This document shows, piece by piece, positions 1-8,647 of a stretch of 64,000 nt of DNA; position 1 is the first letter of the stretch; each line of letters starts with the position of its first letter. The position numbers were made by a program, and so were the translations under genes. The stretch is from Klebsiella pneumoniae (GTDB lineage Bacteria > Myxococcota_A > UBA796 > SXON01). The DNA lies in assembly GCA_945862325.1 (NCBI GenBank), contig CAMAXZ010000010.1:1-64000 (forward strand). The letters are read 5' to 3'. Below the pieces are notes generated by a model. The model worked only from the letters and a program-made list of their open reading frames with translations, had not been told where the DNA came from and did no database searches.

Positions 1-1
1 G

Positions 2-3000
2 GCGCCCGCCGTGGCCGCGCCCGTGCTCGCCGCGCCCGCGCCCTCCCCCGTCGCCGCGCGCGCGCCCGTGGCGCCTGTCGCCGCGCCGCTGCGCCCGACG
101 CGCGTGGTCCTCCCGGATGTGTCAGTGGACGAGGATGTGTCGGCCACGGCCCCGACGCACGCCGCCGTCCTCGACACGCTCATGAGTGTCATCGCCGCGA
201 AGACGGGCTACGACCGTTCGGATCTCGAGCCGTCGTTCGAGCTCGAGGCGGATCTCGGCATCGACACAGTGAAGCAGGCCGAGATCTTCGGCGAGGTGCG
301 CGACCGATACGCGTTGCCGCGCGACGACGGGTTCCGCCTCGCCGACCACCCCACCATCGAGAAGCTCGCGGGGTGGCTCGCGACACAAGCCGCGCGTGTG
401 TCGCCGGCCGCCGTGGCGTCGCCGCCCGCCGTGGCGTCTCCGCCCGCCGAGACGTCGCCGCCCCCCGTCGCCGCGCCGGCGCCGGTCGCCGCCGAGGATC
501 ACGGGGTCATGCTCGTGCCCGCGCTCGCCGAAGGCGGGCCCGCCGCTGCGGCCGCCGCGCACCTGGACACCCTCGTCGACGACGGCCCCCCCGCCGCGGC
601 CGACCCGCTGTTCGACGCCGGAGAGCCGGTGGAGTCGAACGAGCGCCTGCTCACCCCCGCCCGCCCGCGGGCGGCGATCGACGTCGCGGAGGCGATCATC
701 GGGCCGCGCGCGCGCACGCCGGTCGAGGTCGCCCTCGAGCCGCGCTTCGACTCGGCCACGATCGCCGCGTCGCCCGCCGTGTTGCCCGCTTCGTTCCGCG
801 TGCGCCGCCCGATCCTGGTCGAACGCGCGACGTTGACCTGGCCGAGCGTGCGCGGCAAGACCGTGTGGGTGCTCGGCTCCGGCCCCGTGGCCAACGCCCT
901 TCGCGAGGCGATCACCGCGGGTGGCGGGTCGCAGGACGGTCGCCCGGACGTCGTCGTGGACGTCGGGATGCCCGTTCTCGAAGGGTTCGCGCAGGCGCGG
1001 TCGCTCGACCCCGAGCCGCCGCGTCAGTGGTTCTGCCTCGTGCTGCCGCACACCGATGTCACGTCGGCGCGCGACGCGGGGGCCCGCGCCGGGCTCTGCA
1101 AGGCGCTCGGGCGTGAGTGGGGCGCGTGTCGCGCGCGGGTCGTCGATGTCGACCCCGACCTGTCGCCGACGGAGGTCGCCGCGGCGGTCCTGCGCGAGCT
1201 CTCCGAGACGGACGAGGCCCTCGAGGTCGCGCTCGGCGCCGAGTATCGCCGTGTGTCGGTGCTCGCGACGGAGCCGATGCCGGCCGAGGGGCGACTGGCC
1301 CCGGGCAGCGTCGTCGTGCTGACCGGCGGGACCCGCGGGATCACCGCGCGCGTGGCGCTGACGCTCGCGCAGTCCGGGCCTTGCACCCTGATCCTCGTCG
1401 GTCGCACCGCGCCCGCGGTCGGGCCGCTCGACGAGGAGGCCGCCCGACGGTCGATCCGCGCGCAGCTCGAGGCGGCCGGGCAGCGCCCGACGCCGAAGAA
1501 GGTCGAGGACGCGCTCCGCCCGCTGCGGACCGCGGACGAGGCCCGCCGAACGGTCGAAGGGCTCCGTGCCGCCGGCGCCACGGTCGAGGTCGCGAGCGTC
1601 GATCTCGCCGACACCGCCGCGGTGGCGTCGATGGTGGCCGACCTGCTCGCCCGACACGGCCGGATCGACGTGTGCGTGCACGGCGCCGGGGTGGAAGAGT
1701 CGCGCCTCTTGTCCGACAAGGACGAGGCCGCCTTCCGCCGGGTGTACGGGGGCAAGGCCGACGGGGGGCTCGCCCTCGTGCGCGCGCTGCCCGCGTCGAC
1801 CTTCTTCGTGTCGATGGGCTCGATCGCGGGTCGCCTCGGGAACCCCGGCCAGGTGGACTACTCCGCCGCTAACGAGGCGATGGCGCGCGTGTGCCTCGCG
1901 CGACCGCGCGCGCTGCACGTGTGCTGGACGGCGTGGGGCGACGTGGGCATGGCGGTCCGCGGCGGAATGGAGACCCTCCTCACGTCGCGAGGCGTCGAGC
2001 TCCTGCCCGCCGAGGCCGGCGCCGCGCTCCTGCGCGATCTCGTCGCCGCGGGGGTGACGGGCGAGGTGTTGGTGGCGGGCAAGCTGGGCGATTTCCGCCT
2101 GCCCCCGCTGCACCCCCTGCTCGACGCGTTGGAGCTCGACGGCGACAGCGCCATCGCGCGACGCGAGCTGAGCCTCGAGTCCGACCCGTGGATCGCCGAC
2201 CACGCGATCGACGGTGTGCCGGTGTTGCCGGGCGTGATCGGGCTCGAGCTGATGGTGGCGACGGCGCTGTCCGCGTCGCCGCGCGGCGAGTACGTCGGCC
2301 TCGAGGACGTGCGCTTCGAAGCGCCCTTGAAGCTCTACCGCGACGACCCGACGACGCTCATCGTCCAGGCGGTGCCCGAGGCGGACGGCGCGGTGCGATG
2401 CTCGCTGTCGAGCATTCGTAAGGCGAGGAACAACCGCGAGATTCGGACCGACCACTTCAGCGCGCGGGTGCAGCTCGAGTCGATGCCGCTGCTCGCGCGC
2501 CTGCCGTCGACCTTCTTCCCCGAAGAGCGCGTGTCGCGCCGCGACATCTACCGGCGCTTCTTCCACGGGGCGCGGTTCCAGGTGCTGACCTCCGCGGAGG
2601 CGGTGGCGGCCCAGGGCCTCCTCGCCGAGGGGGCGGTCGAGCACGCGCCGATCGCGGAGGGGCTCCTCACCGACCCGCTGGTGCTCGAGGCGGCGTTCCA
2701 GGCGGCCGGGCTCCATCGGATGGCGATCGAAGGGGTGATGGCGCTGCCCGCCTCGATCGACGCGGTGGAGCGCGTTCGCCCGGTGATCGAGGGCGATCGC
2801 CTGCAGATCACCGTGGTGCGCCGCGGCGAGTCCTACGACGTCGACGTCGATGGCGCCGACGGTCGTGTGCTCACGATGCGCGGCTTCCGAATGGTCGACC
2901 GCGGGCCGCTCCCCCCGGGGGATCGGTTCCCCGCGCCGGACGGCGGCTGGCCCGCGGCGGGCCTCGCGTCTTCCGGCGAGGCGCGCGCGGAGCTCTCGGC

Positions 3001-3559
3001 GGCCGAGGTGGACCGGTTCACGCAGCGCGGCACGGAGCGTCGGCAGGCGGATCGGCTCGCCGGCCAGCTCGCGGCGCGGCGCGCGGTCGCCGCGCTCGTG
3101 GGCGCGAACGAGGCGTTCCACGTGGAACGGCGGATGTCTGGCGAGCCTGTCGTCGTCGGGGTCGGCGACGTCCACGTCAGCATCAGCCACCACGCGGGCG
3201 AGGCCGTCGCCCTCGCGGTGCGACACGCCCGCGCCGGCATCGACCTCGAGGCGATCGAGCCTCGACACCCCGGCTTCGCGGCCACCTGGTTCACGGACGA
3301 CGAGCTCGCGGTGCTCCGCGGAGACGCCGCGCTCACCCGGGCGTGGGCGGTGAAGGAGGCGGTGCTCAAGGCGCTCGGCGTCGGGATGGCGGTGTCGCCC
3401 CGAGACGTCGAGGTCCTGGAGCTCGGCGCGTCGACCGCGCACGTTCGGCTTCGCGGCGAGGCCTCCGCGCTCCACCGAGCGCTCGGCGGGGCGCCCCTCC
3501 GCGTGCGCGTGACCGAACATCGCGGCCTCGTTGTGGCCACCGCGGTGTTTGCGGCATGA
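2..3559 (+). CDS. polyketide/PUFA-type synthase, C-terminal part (ACP-KR-DH-PPTase), 5' end outside window
   Basis: The frame is open from the first bases, so the KS/AT part expected for this family lies upstream. After an Ala/Pro-rich linker comes a carrier domain (about residues 50-125 of the visible part), whose motif reads LGIDTVKQAE with Thr where the phosphopantetheine Ser is usual. A second Ala/Pro linker leads to a ketoreductase (TGGTRGI nucleotide motif near 437, active-site YSAAN near 617), then a double-hotdog dehydratase (HAIDGVPVLPG near 730, DPLVLEAAFQ near 888). The last 190 residues are a fused Sfp-type phosphopantetheinyl transferase (SISHH, GIDLE, WAVKEAVLKALG). KR-DH-PPTase order is known from enediyne PKSs and PUFA-synthase-like enzymes; the exact product is not deducible. 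A GNAT gene begins 7 bases after the stop. Confidence 0.85.
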   Translation, partial: APAVAAPVLAAPAPSPVAARAPVAPVAAPLRPTRVVLPDVSVDEDVSATAPTHAAVLDTLMSVIAAKTGYDRSDLEPSFELEADLGIDTVKQAEIFGEVRDRYALPRDDGFRLADHPTIEKLAGWLATQAARVSPAAVASPPAVASPPAETSPPPVAAPAPVAAEDHGVMLVPALAEGGPAAAAAAHLDTLVDDGPPAAADPLFDAGEPVESNERLLTPARPRAAIDVAEAIIGPRARTPVEVALEPRFDSATIAASPAVLPASFRVRRPILVERATLTWPSVRGKTVWVLGSGPVANALREAITAGGGSQDGRPDVVVDVGMPVLEGFAQARSLDPEPPRQWFCLVLPHTDVTSARDAGARAGLCKALGREWGACRARVVDVDPDLSPTEVAAAVLRELSETDEALEVALGAEYRRVSVLATEPMPAEGRLAPGSVVVLTGGTRGITARVALTLAQSGPCTLILVGRTAPAVGPLDEEAARRSIRAQLEAAGQRPTPKKVEDALRPLRTADEARRTVEGLRAAGATVEVASVDLADTAAVASMVADLLARHGRIDVCVHGAGVEESRLLSDKDEAAFRRVYGGKADGGLALVRALPASTFFVSMGSIAGRLGNPGQVDYSAANEAMARVCLARPRALHVCWTAWGDVGMAVRGGMETLLTSRGVELLPAEAGAALLRDLVAAGVTGEVLVAGKLGDFRLPPLHPLLDALELDGDSAIARRELSLESDPWIADHAIDGVPVLPGVIGLELMVATALSASPRGEYVGLEDVRFEAPLKLYRDDPTTLIVQAVPEADGAVRCSLSSIRKARNNREIRTDHFSARVQLESMPLLARLPSTFFPEERVSRRDIYRRFFHGARFQVLTSAEAVAAQGLLAEGAVEHAPIAEGLLTDPLVLEAAFQAAGLHRMAIEGVMALPASIDAVERVRPVIEGDRLQITVVRRGESYDVDVDGADGRVLTMRGFRMVDRGPLPPGDRFPAPDGGWPAAGLASSGEARAELSAAEVDRFTQRGTERRQADRLAGQLAARRAVAALVGANEAFHVERRMSGEPVVVGVGDVHVSISHHAGEAVALAVRHARAGIDLEAIEPRHPGFAATWFTDDELAVLRGDAALTRAWAVKEAVLKALGVGMAVSPRDVEVLELGASTAHVRLRGEASALHRALGGAPLRVRVTEHRGLVVATAVFAA

Positions 3560-3566
3560 TCGCCCC

Positions 3567-4142
3567 ATGAAGACCATCATCGAGCGCGACGACGGGGTCT
3601 CGGTCCTCCTCCTCGAGACACCCGAGGACGGCGAGCTCTGGCGCGTCCCCTTCGTGGGGGCCTACCAGGCGATCTGGAGCGAGCCGCCCTACAACGAGCG
3701 GTTCTTTCCCGACGAGGCCGAGGGCGTGCTCCGCCGCGCCTTGCGGGTGCCCGACAACATCACGCTCCTCGCGGTCCGTCCGAGCGGGGTGTGTGTCGGC
3801 TTCGGGGTCGCGTACCCCGTGCTCTCCAAGAGCGACGTCGCCCGGGAGATTCGCGGCTTGCTCCCTCCGGAAGACACCTTCTACCTCGCCGAGCTCGGCG
3901 TGCTCGACGGCTGGCGCGACCGCGGCCTCGGCCACCAGCTCGTGGAGCACCGCCTGAATCGCATCGATCGCCAGCGCTACCGCTACGCGCTGCTTCGCAC
4001 CAGCGCGGTTCGCAACGCGAGCTACGAGATGTATCGACGCATGGGGTTCGACGACACCGGGGTGTACATGGAGGTGTCGTCGCGACGCGTCGATGGTAGC
4101 ACGCGGACGGACCGTCGGCTTTTCCTCAGTATCGTCCTCTGA
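3567..4142 (+). CDS. GNAT-family N-acetyltransferase
   Basis: A 191-residue single-domain protein. The C-terminal half has the GNAT core: a beta-4 strand (FYLAELGVLDGWRDRGLG) that leads into an acetyl-CoA pyrophosphate loop of the RxxGxG type, followed by the helix LVEHRLNR and a late NASYEMYRRMGF segment, which is the usual end of the fold. It would transfer an acyl group from acyl-CoA to an amine, but the acceptor cannot be read from sequence. It starts 7 bases after the synthase stop and is followed within 5 bases by a Nudix gene, so the three are probably cotranscribed. I chose the ATG at 3567 because upstream codons in this frame lie inside the synthase gene. Confidence 0.8.
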   Translation: MKTIIERDDGVSVLLLETPEDGELWRVPFVGAYQAIWSEPPYNERFFPDEAEGVLRRALRVPDNITLLAVRPSGVCVGFGVAYPVLSKSDVAREIRGLLPPEDTFYLAELGVLDGWRDRGLGHQLVEHRLNRIDRQRYRYALLRTSAVRNASYEMYRRMGFDDTGVYMEVSSRRVDGSTRTDRRLFLSIVL

Positions 4143-4146
4143 CACC

Positions 4147-4692
4147 GTGACACATCGCGCCGCGCATCTCGTCGCCCTGCTCGAGGCCCTCCGCCCGGCC
4201 GACGTCGTAGAGGGCGCGCACCGCGCGGACATGCTCGCCCTCGCGCGCGCGCCGGCGGGCGACCCCTTCGCGCGCGACCACTGGGACCCCGGCCACTTCA
4301 CGGCCAGCGCGTTCGTGCTCTCGCCCGACGAGCGCTCGATCCTCCTCGTTTTTCACGGGAAGCTGCACCGCTGGCTTCAGCCCGGCGGGCACGTCGAGCC
4401 GGGCGACGCGGACGTCCTCGCGGCCGCGCGGAGAGAGATCGCCGAAGAGACGGGGCTCATGGACTGCACCGTCGTGGGCGACGGCCTGTTCGACGTGGAC
4501 GTGCACGTCATCCCCGCGCGCAAGTCCGACCCCGCGCATCGGCACTTCGACGCCCGAATCCTGCTCCGCGCGCCGAGCTTCGCGTTCGCCGCCGGGTCCG
4601 ACGCGGTCGCCGCGCGCTGGGTGCCCCTCGGAGAGGTGCACACGGTCGAGACGGACGAGTCCGTGCTGCGGGCGGTGCGGAAGTTGGGGTAG
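4147..4692 (+). CDS. Nudix hydrolase
   Basis: A 181-residue protein with one Nudix domain. The Nudix box is visible as GGHVEPGD followed by RREIAEETGL; it is one residue longer than the textbook spacing and has Asp at the first Glu position, a variant I recall from the GGHVEPGD subgroup. The conserved REIAEE metal-binding helix is intact, so a Mg-dependent nucleoside-diphosphate-X hydrolase is expected. Substrate is unknown. The start is a GTG 4 bases after the GNAT stop; a longer frame from 4093 would overlap the GNAT gene by 50 bases and is less likely. It ends convergently with the minus-strand phosphoesterase, 6 bases away. Confidence 0.82.
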   Translation: MTHRAAHLVALLEALRPADVVEGAHRADMLALARAPAGDPFARDHWDPGHFTASAFVLSPDERSILLVFHGKLHRWLQPGGHVEPGDADVLAAARREIAEETGLMDCTVVGDGLFDVDVHVIPARKSDPAHRHFDARILLRAPSFAFAAGSDAVAARWVPLGEVHTVETDESVLRAVRKLG

Positions 4693-4698
4693 AGCCCC

Positions 4699-5952
4699 TC
4701 ACTCCTTCGGCACCTCGAACGTGTCGATCACGTTGCCCGCGAGGTCGTACGCCGTGAACGACACGGTGTCGCCGGCCGCCTCGGCGATGATGTAGTGCTC
4801 GATGGGGTTGGCGACGGCGCCGAACCAGGAGTTTTCGGTCTCTTCGTAGAGGGGCGCGCCCGCGCCGCCGCTGACGACGTACACGGTGCCGTCGCCGCGC
4901 GCGACCTCCGCGTCCGCCTCGATCGGCACGCTGCGCTCGTAGATGTGGTTGTGGCCGCTCACGACAAGATCGACGCCGTGCTTCTCGAAGGTGGGCACCC
5001 AGGCGTCGCGGACGAGGGTGTTCGAGCCGTGGGTGGTGCAGGTGGAGTACGCCGGGAAGTGGTGCTCCACGACGCTGAAGCGCCCGACCGCGGCGGCGAG
5101 GTCGGCGTCGAGCCAGTTGTTGATCTCGCCGTAGACGAGCTCCTGGTCCACGTTCATGTCCGCGAGGGACACGAGGTGCATGTCGCCGTAGTCCGCCGAG
5201 AAGTACAGCTCGGCGCCGGGCAGGGAGAACTGGGCGAAGTAGTTCGGGGCCAGAAACTCGTGGTTGCCGACCGCGGGCAGGAACGGCTTCCGCGCGAACA
5301 CGTCGCCGCTGGCGGCGAACCACGCGTCCCACTCGTCCTGGTTCGTGCCGAGCTCGACCATGTCGCCCGAGAAGATGTAGAGGTCCGGGGCGTGCGTCTC
5401 CATGGCGTCGACGAGGGCGCCCCAGGTCTCGTAGGACCCCCGTGAATCGCCGGCGATCGCCACGGTGTACGTGTCGAAGGAGCCCGGCGCGCCCGGCGTG
5501 GTGAAGCTGTAGGTCGGGCTCCAGGAGCTGTCGCCACCGACCCGGTAGCTGTACTGGGTGTTCGGCTTCAACCGGCCACAGAGCTTGACCTCGTGGACGC
5601 GGATGAGCGAGTTTCGCCCGCCGCTCTCGAACGTGTAGCCCTCTTGGCGCTCCGTCAGCGTGGTGCCCTCGCCCCACTCGACCACGGAGGCGAGCGTGTC
5701 GTTGTCCGTGCGCCACACGAACGAGGCGCTGGTCGACGGGTCCGAGGCGGGCCAGCCCAGGACGACCTGGAAGGGGGTCGGCGAGGCGCCGTACGTGTCG
5801 GTGTGGGCGTCCGCGACCGTGGCGTTCGTCAGCTCGCTGAGGCTGATCGGCAGGTAGACCTTCTCGTCGCACGTGGCCGCGCCCACGTCGCCGGCGGTGT
5901 CGACGGGGTCTTTCTCGTAGAAGCTACAGGCGAAAGCGAGGATGAGCAGCAT
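4699..5952 (-). CDS. purple-acid-phosphatase-like metallophosphoesterase lipoprotein
   Basis: A 417-residue lipoprotein: signal peptide with a lipobox ending LAFAC (Cys9), a fibronectin-III-like N-terminal domain (about residues 55-155) and a calcineurin-like phosphoesterase domain (about 160-390). Metal-ligand motifs are present: AGDSRG, SGDMVE, GNHE, VEHHFP and GHNHIYERS. In classical purple acid phosphatases the second motif is GDxxY; here the tyrosine position is Glu, so the purple charge-transfer Tyr is missing. It probably hydrolyses phosphomonoesters in the periplasm or at the outer membrane. It begins 7 bases after an OprP-like porin gene with a TGAGG ribosome-binding site, so the pair is likely a phosphate-scavenging operon. 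Confidence 0.85.
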   Translation of the reverse strand: MLLILAFACSFYEKDPVDTAGDVGAATCDEKVYLPISLSELTNATVADAHTDTYGASPTPFQVVLGWPASDPSTSASFVWRTDNDTLASVVEWGEGTTLTERQEGYTFESGGRNSLIRVHEVKLCGRLKPNTQYSYRVGGDSSWSPTYSFTTPGAPGSFDTYTVAIAGDSRGSYETWGALVDAMETHAPDLYIFSGDMVELGTNQDEWDAWFAASGDVFARKPFLPAVGNHEFLAPNYFAQFSLPGAELYFSADYGDMHLVSLADMNVDQELVYGEINNWLDADLAAAVGRFSVVEHHFPAYSTCTTHGSNTLVRDAWVPTFEKHGVDLVVSGHNHIYERSVPIEADAEVARGDGTVYVVSGGAGAPLYEETENSWFGAVANPIEHYIIAEAAGDTVSFTAYDLAGNVIDTFEVPKE

Positions 5953-5959
5953 GGTTGCC

Positions 5960-7099
5960 TCAGAACGCGAAGTGGGTAGCGACGACCAGCTCGTCGTTGT
6001 CGAAGGTCTGGTCCTCGAGCTCGGAGATGATGTTGTAGAAGACGCCGACTCGGATGTCGTGTGGGGATTCGAGCAGCGGTGCGCCGAGGTACACCTGAGC
6101 GCCGAGCCCGATCTTGCGGTGCTTCTGCGCCGGATCGGTCGGCCCCGCGAGCGGCACGTCCACCTGAATCGGCTCGTACAGGTCGCCCTGTTCGTAGCGC
6201 ACGGCGAGCGCCACGTGCTCCTCGGCCCACGGAATGCCCGGGATGTAGGAGCCGATCTGTCCGTACCAGCCCGTGGTGTCGTAGTCCGCGATGGCGGGCG
6301 CCTCGTACTTCGTGGTGGCGAGCATCCACTCGCCCTGCGCCGTCACCCAGCGCCACGTGAAGAACAGCTCAGCGTTGTGGGCGAGGTTCGCCTCTTCTTC
6401 GCCTTCGCTGCCCTTCGTGTTGTACCGGAACGAGTACCCCAGGGCGAAGGCTGGCCGTCCCTCGTTCGCGTCGGGCGCGTACAGCTCGTCGCCCGTGGGC
6501 GGGCCACCGAGCGGGCTCACCACGACGCGCCCGGCGTACATGAACTTCTGGTTGACGTTGCTCAGGCGGTTTCCGCCCTCGCCGTCGAAGACGCCCACCT
6601 GCCACTCGACGTGGTTCGCGCCGACGGACCCGCCGAGCTGCGCGCCCATCTCGCGGTCGGTGAAGTAGGTCGAGACCGTGGCGCGCTCGGGGAACAGCGT
6701 CCGCCGGTCGCTCGTGAGCGGCGAGCGGGCGAAGGGCGCCTTGAACTGCCCGAGTCGCAGGCCGATGAGCTTCCCGAGCGACACCTGCGCGTAGGCGTCG
6801 CGCAACGACGGCTCGGGCATCATCTCGAGGCTGAAGTCGGTCTTCAGCGCGAACGCGCCGGTCCTGAACTTCCCGCTCGCCTCGAACCGCGCGCGCCGCA
6901 CCGAGAACCCGAGCTCGCCGAGGGAGCCGTGCTCTTCGTCCGGTTGGATGAAGGTGAACCGCGGCGCCATGAAGCCGCCGACGTCGAGCGCGGCCTCCTC
7001 GAAGCCCGTGGCCTTGGGGAGCGGCACCTCGAGCGCGTACGCCGAAGCCGGGGCGAGCAGGGCGGCGACGACGACCGAGCGGCGGAGGGCAAGCAGCAT
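5960..7099 (-). CDS. OprO/OprP-like (phosphate-selective type) porin
   Basis: An outer-membrane beta-barrel of about 379 residues with a signal peptide (MLLALRRSVVVAALLAP, cleavage after ASAYA), many alternating aromatic/charged strands and a terminal Phe (THFAF), the usual BamA recognition end. The N-terminal region (GGFMAPRFTFIQPDE, RRARFEASGKF, LRLGQFKAPFARS) matches the porin O/P family. That family includes phosphate- and polyphosphate-specific channels, but specificity here is inferred mainly from the downstream phosphatase. I place the start at the ATG at 7099 because GAGAGG lies 8 bases upstream; a GTG at 7117 would add six residues. It transcribes away from the haem c lipoprotein at 7209. 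Confidence 0.8.
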   Translation of the reverse strand: MLLALRRSVVVAALLAPASAYALEVPLPKATGFEEAALDVGGFMAPRFTFIQPDEEHGSLGELGFSVRRARFEASGKFRTGAFALKTDFSLEMMPEPSLRDAYAQVSLGKLIGLRLGQFKAPFARSPLTSDRRTLFPERATVSTYFTDREMGAQLGGSVGANHVEWQVGVFDGEGGNRLSNVNQKFMYAGRVVVSPLGGPPTGDELYAPDANEGRPAFALGYSFRYNTKGSEGEEEANLAHNAELFFTWRWVTAQGEWMLATTKYEAPAIADYDTTGWYGQIGSYIPGIPWAEEHVALAVRYEQGDLYEPIQVDVPLAGPTDPAQKHRKIGLGAQVYLGAPLLESPHDIRVGVFYNIISELEDQTFDNDELVVATHFAF

Positions 7100-7208
7100 C
7101 CACACATCCTCTCGCACGCAGGTGACGCGCGCGTGACGCGCAGTCTACTCCTTGGGGCGAGGCCTCTCCAGGCGGCGTGGAGCGCGCCGCGCGAGGTAGA
7201 TTGCGGTC

Positions 7209-7595
7209 GTGATCCTGCTCGCGCTCGCCCTCGCCGCGCTCCTTGGGTGCGCGTCGCCCGAGGCGGTCGACACCGACGTCGCGGTGCCCGACTCCGCGGA
7301 CACCGAGGCGCCCGATCCGTTCTGCGAGGGGGTCCCCGTCGTCGACTGGGACAACTTCGGCCACGGCTTCCTGATCGAGTCGTGCCAGGGCTGCCACGCG
7401 CGCACCGCGCCCGAGCGCTTCGGCGCGCCGCAGGACGTGTTTTTCGACACGGTCCAAGATGCGTGGGCGCGCGCCGACGACATCCTCGACACCGTGACGG
7501 GCGAGGATCCAACGATGCCTCCGCGCGGCGGGGTCACCGAGGACGATCGTACGCGCCTGCTCTGGTGGCTGCGGTGCGGAACGCCGGGCAGCTGA
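7209..7595 (+). CDS. small lipoprotein with a c-type haem motif
   Basis: A 128-residue protein with lipobox LLGC (Cys14), an Asp/Ala-rich linker and one haem-attachment motif CQGCH (Cys59, Cys62, His63). A later DPTMPPRGG stretch could supply the axial Met, as in class I cytochromes c, so it is probably a membrane-anchored monohaem protein. It is the first gene of a four-gene exported operon; similar CxxCH proteins occur beside DUF1549/DUF1588 proteins in other bacteria. Start is a GTG with no Shine-Dalgarno; a TAGATT hexamer lies 6 bases upstream (7197-7202), suggesting a leaderless mRNA. Electron-transfer role is inference. Confidence 0.75.
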   Translation: MILLALALAALLGCASPEAVDTDVAVPDSADTEAPDPFCEGVPVVDWDNFGHGFLIESCQGCHARTAPERFGAPQDVFFDTVQDAWARADDILDTVTGEDPTMPPRGGVTEDDRTRLLWWLRCGTPGS

Positions 7596-7627
7596 CGACG
7601 CGGTAGAATGCGGCGGTCGGAGTCCCG

Positions 7628-8647
7628 ATGGTCCTGTTCCTCATCGCGGCGTGTGGGTCGCCGGCCGCACCCGCCGACGACACCTCTCCGGAAGACACCG
7701 ACCTCGAGGCCGCCGACACCGACGTGGCGGACACCGACACCGGCGTCGACGGTGGCGACAGCGCCGACACCGCGGGCGACGATCCGAGCCCCTACGTGCT
7801 CGACGACTCCGGCGCGGTCGAGCAAGCGATGTTCGATGCGGGGGAGGTCGCGCTCGCCATCACCGCCGCGTTCGAGGCGACGTTCGCGCTCGACCCGATC
7901 CTGTTGGCCGACGCCCACGACACGATCTGGGCGCAGCGCGACGAAGGTTGCCCCGCGTACGACGAGGACTACCTCCTCGCCTACTCCCGCTACTCGTGGA
8001 ACGACGACTGTGTGTCGGAGTCCGGCGCGCACTTCGACGGTCGTGCGTACTTCCGGGGCGAAACCGCCACCGTGTACGATTCGTACGTCTACGACCGGTA
8101 CCTGTACCTCAACACCTCGTCGATGTTGATGACCCGCGCCGACGGACAAAGCCTCTCCGCGGCCGGCTATGCGTACTATTACGACATCGACCGCAGCGCG
8201 AGTGGGTACGTACAGTCGTATCTTCGTCTGTATGGGGCGTTTCAGTGGGAAGGCGCGGACTACGCCTCCGCCTGGTTCGGCGCGCCCCCCCAGATGGACC
8301 TGTCGATCAGCACGACGCAGTACACGGCCGGGTCGACCTACACCTCGCTCGACGGCAGCCTCAGCGCGATCTCGGCCGACATCACCGCGGTCAACTTCTC
8401 TTCGATCTGGTACGAGAACTCCACCTCCAACGCGTGCGCGGTCGAGCCGGGCGGCACGGTGCGGCTCCGCGACTCCGAAGGGCGCTGGTACGAGGTCACC
8501 TTCGACGGGCCGGTCCGCAACGGCGCGTCGTCGTTCCCGGCCTGGTGCGACGGCTGCGGGGCCGTGTGGTGGCGGGGCGAGTACCTCGGCGAGGCCTGCC
8601 CGGACTTCACCCGACTGCTGGACTGGGAGAGGCGCCCATGGAATTGA
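7628..8647 (+). CDS. lipoprotein of unknown function with Asp/Thr-rich linker
   Basis: A 339-residue lipoprotein (lipobox IAAC, Cys9). Residues 10-55 are an Asp/Thr/Ala-rich linker of the kind repeated in several exported proteins here. The remainder is a globular region rich in Tyr, Ser and Trp (YDSYVYDRYLYLN; GYAYYYDID), with paired cysteines near the middle and a Cys-rich C-terminal stretch (CDGCGAVWWRGEYLGEAC). I recognise no domain. It sits between the haem c lipoprotein and the DUF1549-like gene and overlaps the latter by 10 bases with GGAGAGG just before that start, so it is translationally coupled to it. A partner role in the same envelope complex is inference. Confidence 0.7.
   Translation: MVLFLIAACGSPAAPADDTSPEDTDLEAADTDVADTDTGVDGGDSADTAGDDPSPYVLDDSGAVEQAMFDAGEVALAITAAFEATFALDPILLADAHDTIWAQRDEGCPAYDEDYLLAYSRYSWNDDCVSESGAHFDGRAYFRGETATVYDSYVYDRYLYLNTSSMLMTRADGQSLSAAGYAYYYDIDRSASGYVQSYLRLYGAFQWEGADYASAWFGAPPQMDLSISTTQYTAGSTYTSLDGSLSAISADITAVNFSSIWYENSTSNACAVEPGGTVRLRDSEGRWYEVTFDGPVRNGASSFPAWCDGCGAVWWRGEYLGEACPDFTRLLDWERRPWN

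Noticed and set aside
122-3580. 1152-codon open frame on the minus strand
   Set aside because: It is the antisense shadow of the synthase; the translation is low-complexity Arg/His/Ala and has no domain.
7651-8637. N-terminal extension of the DUF1549-like frame
   Set aside because: The frame is open upstream of 8638 but encodes Arg-rich shadow sequence across the preceding lipoprotein; the GGAGAGG-preceded ATG at 8638 gives a lipoprotein signal.
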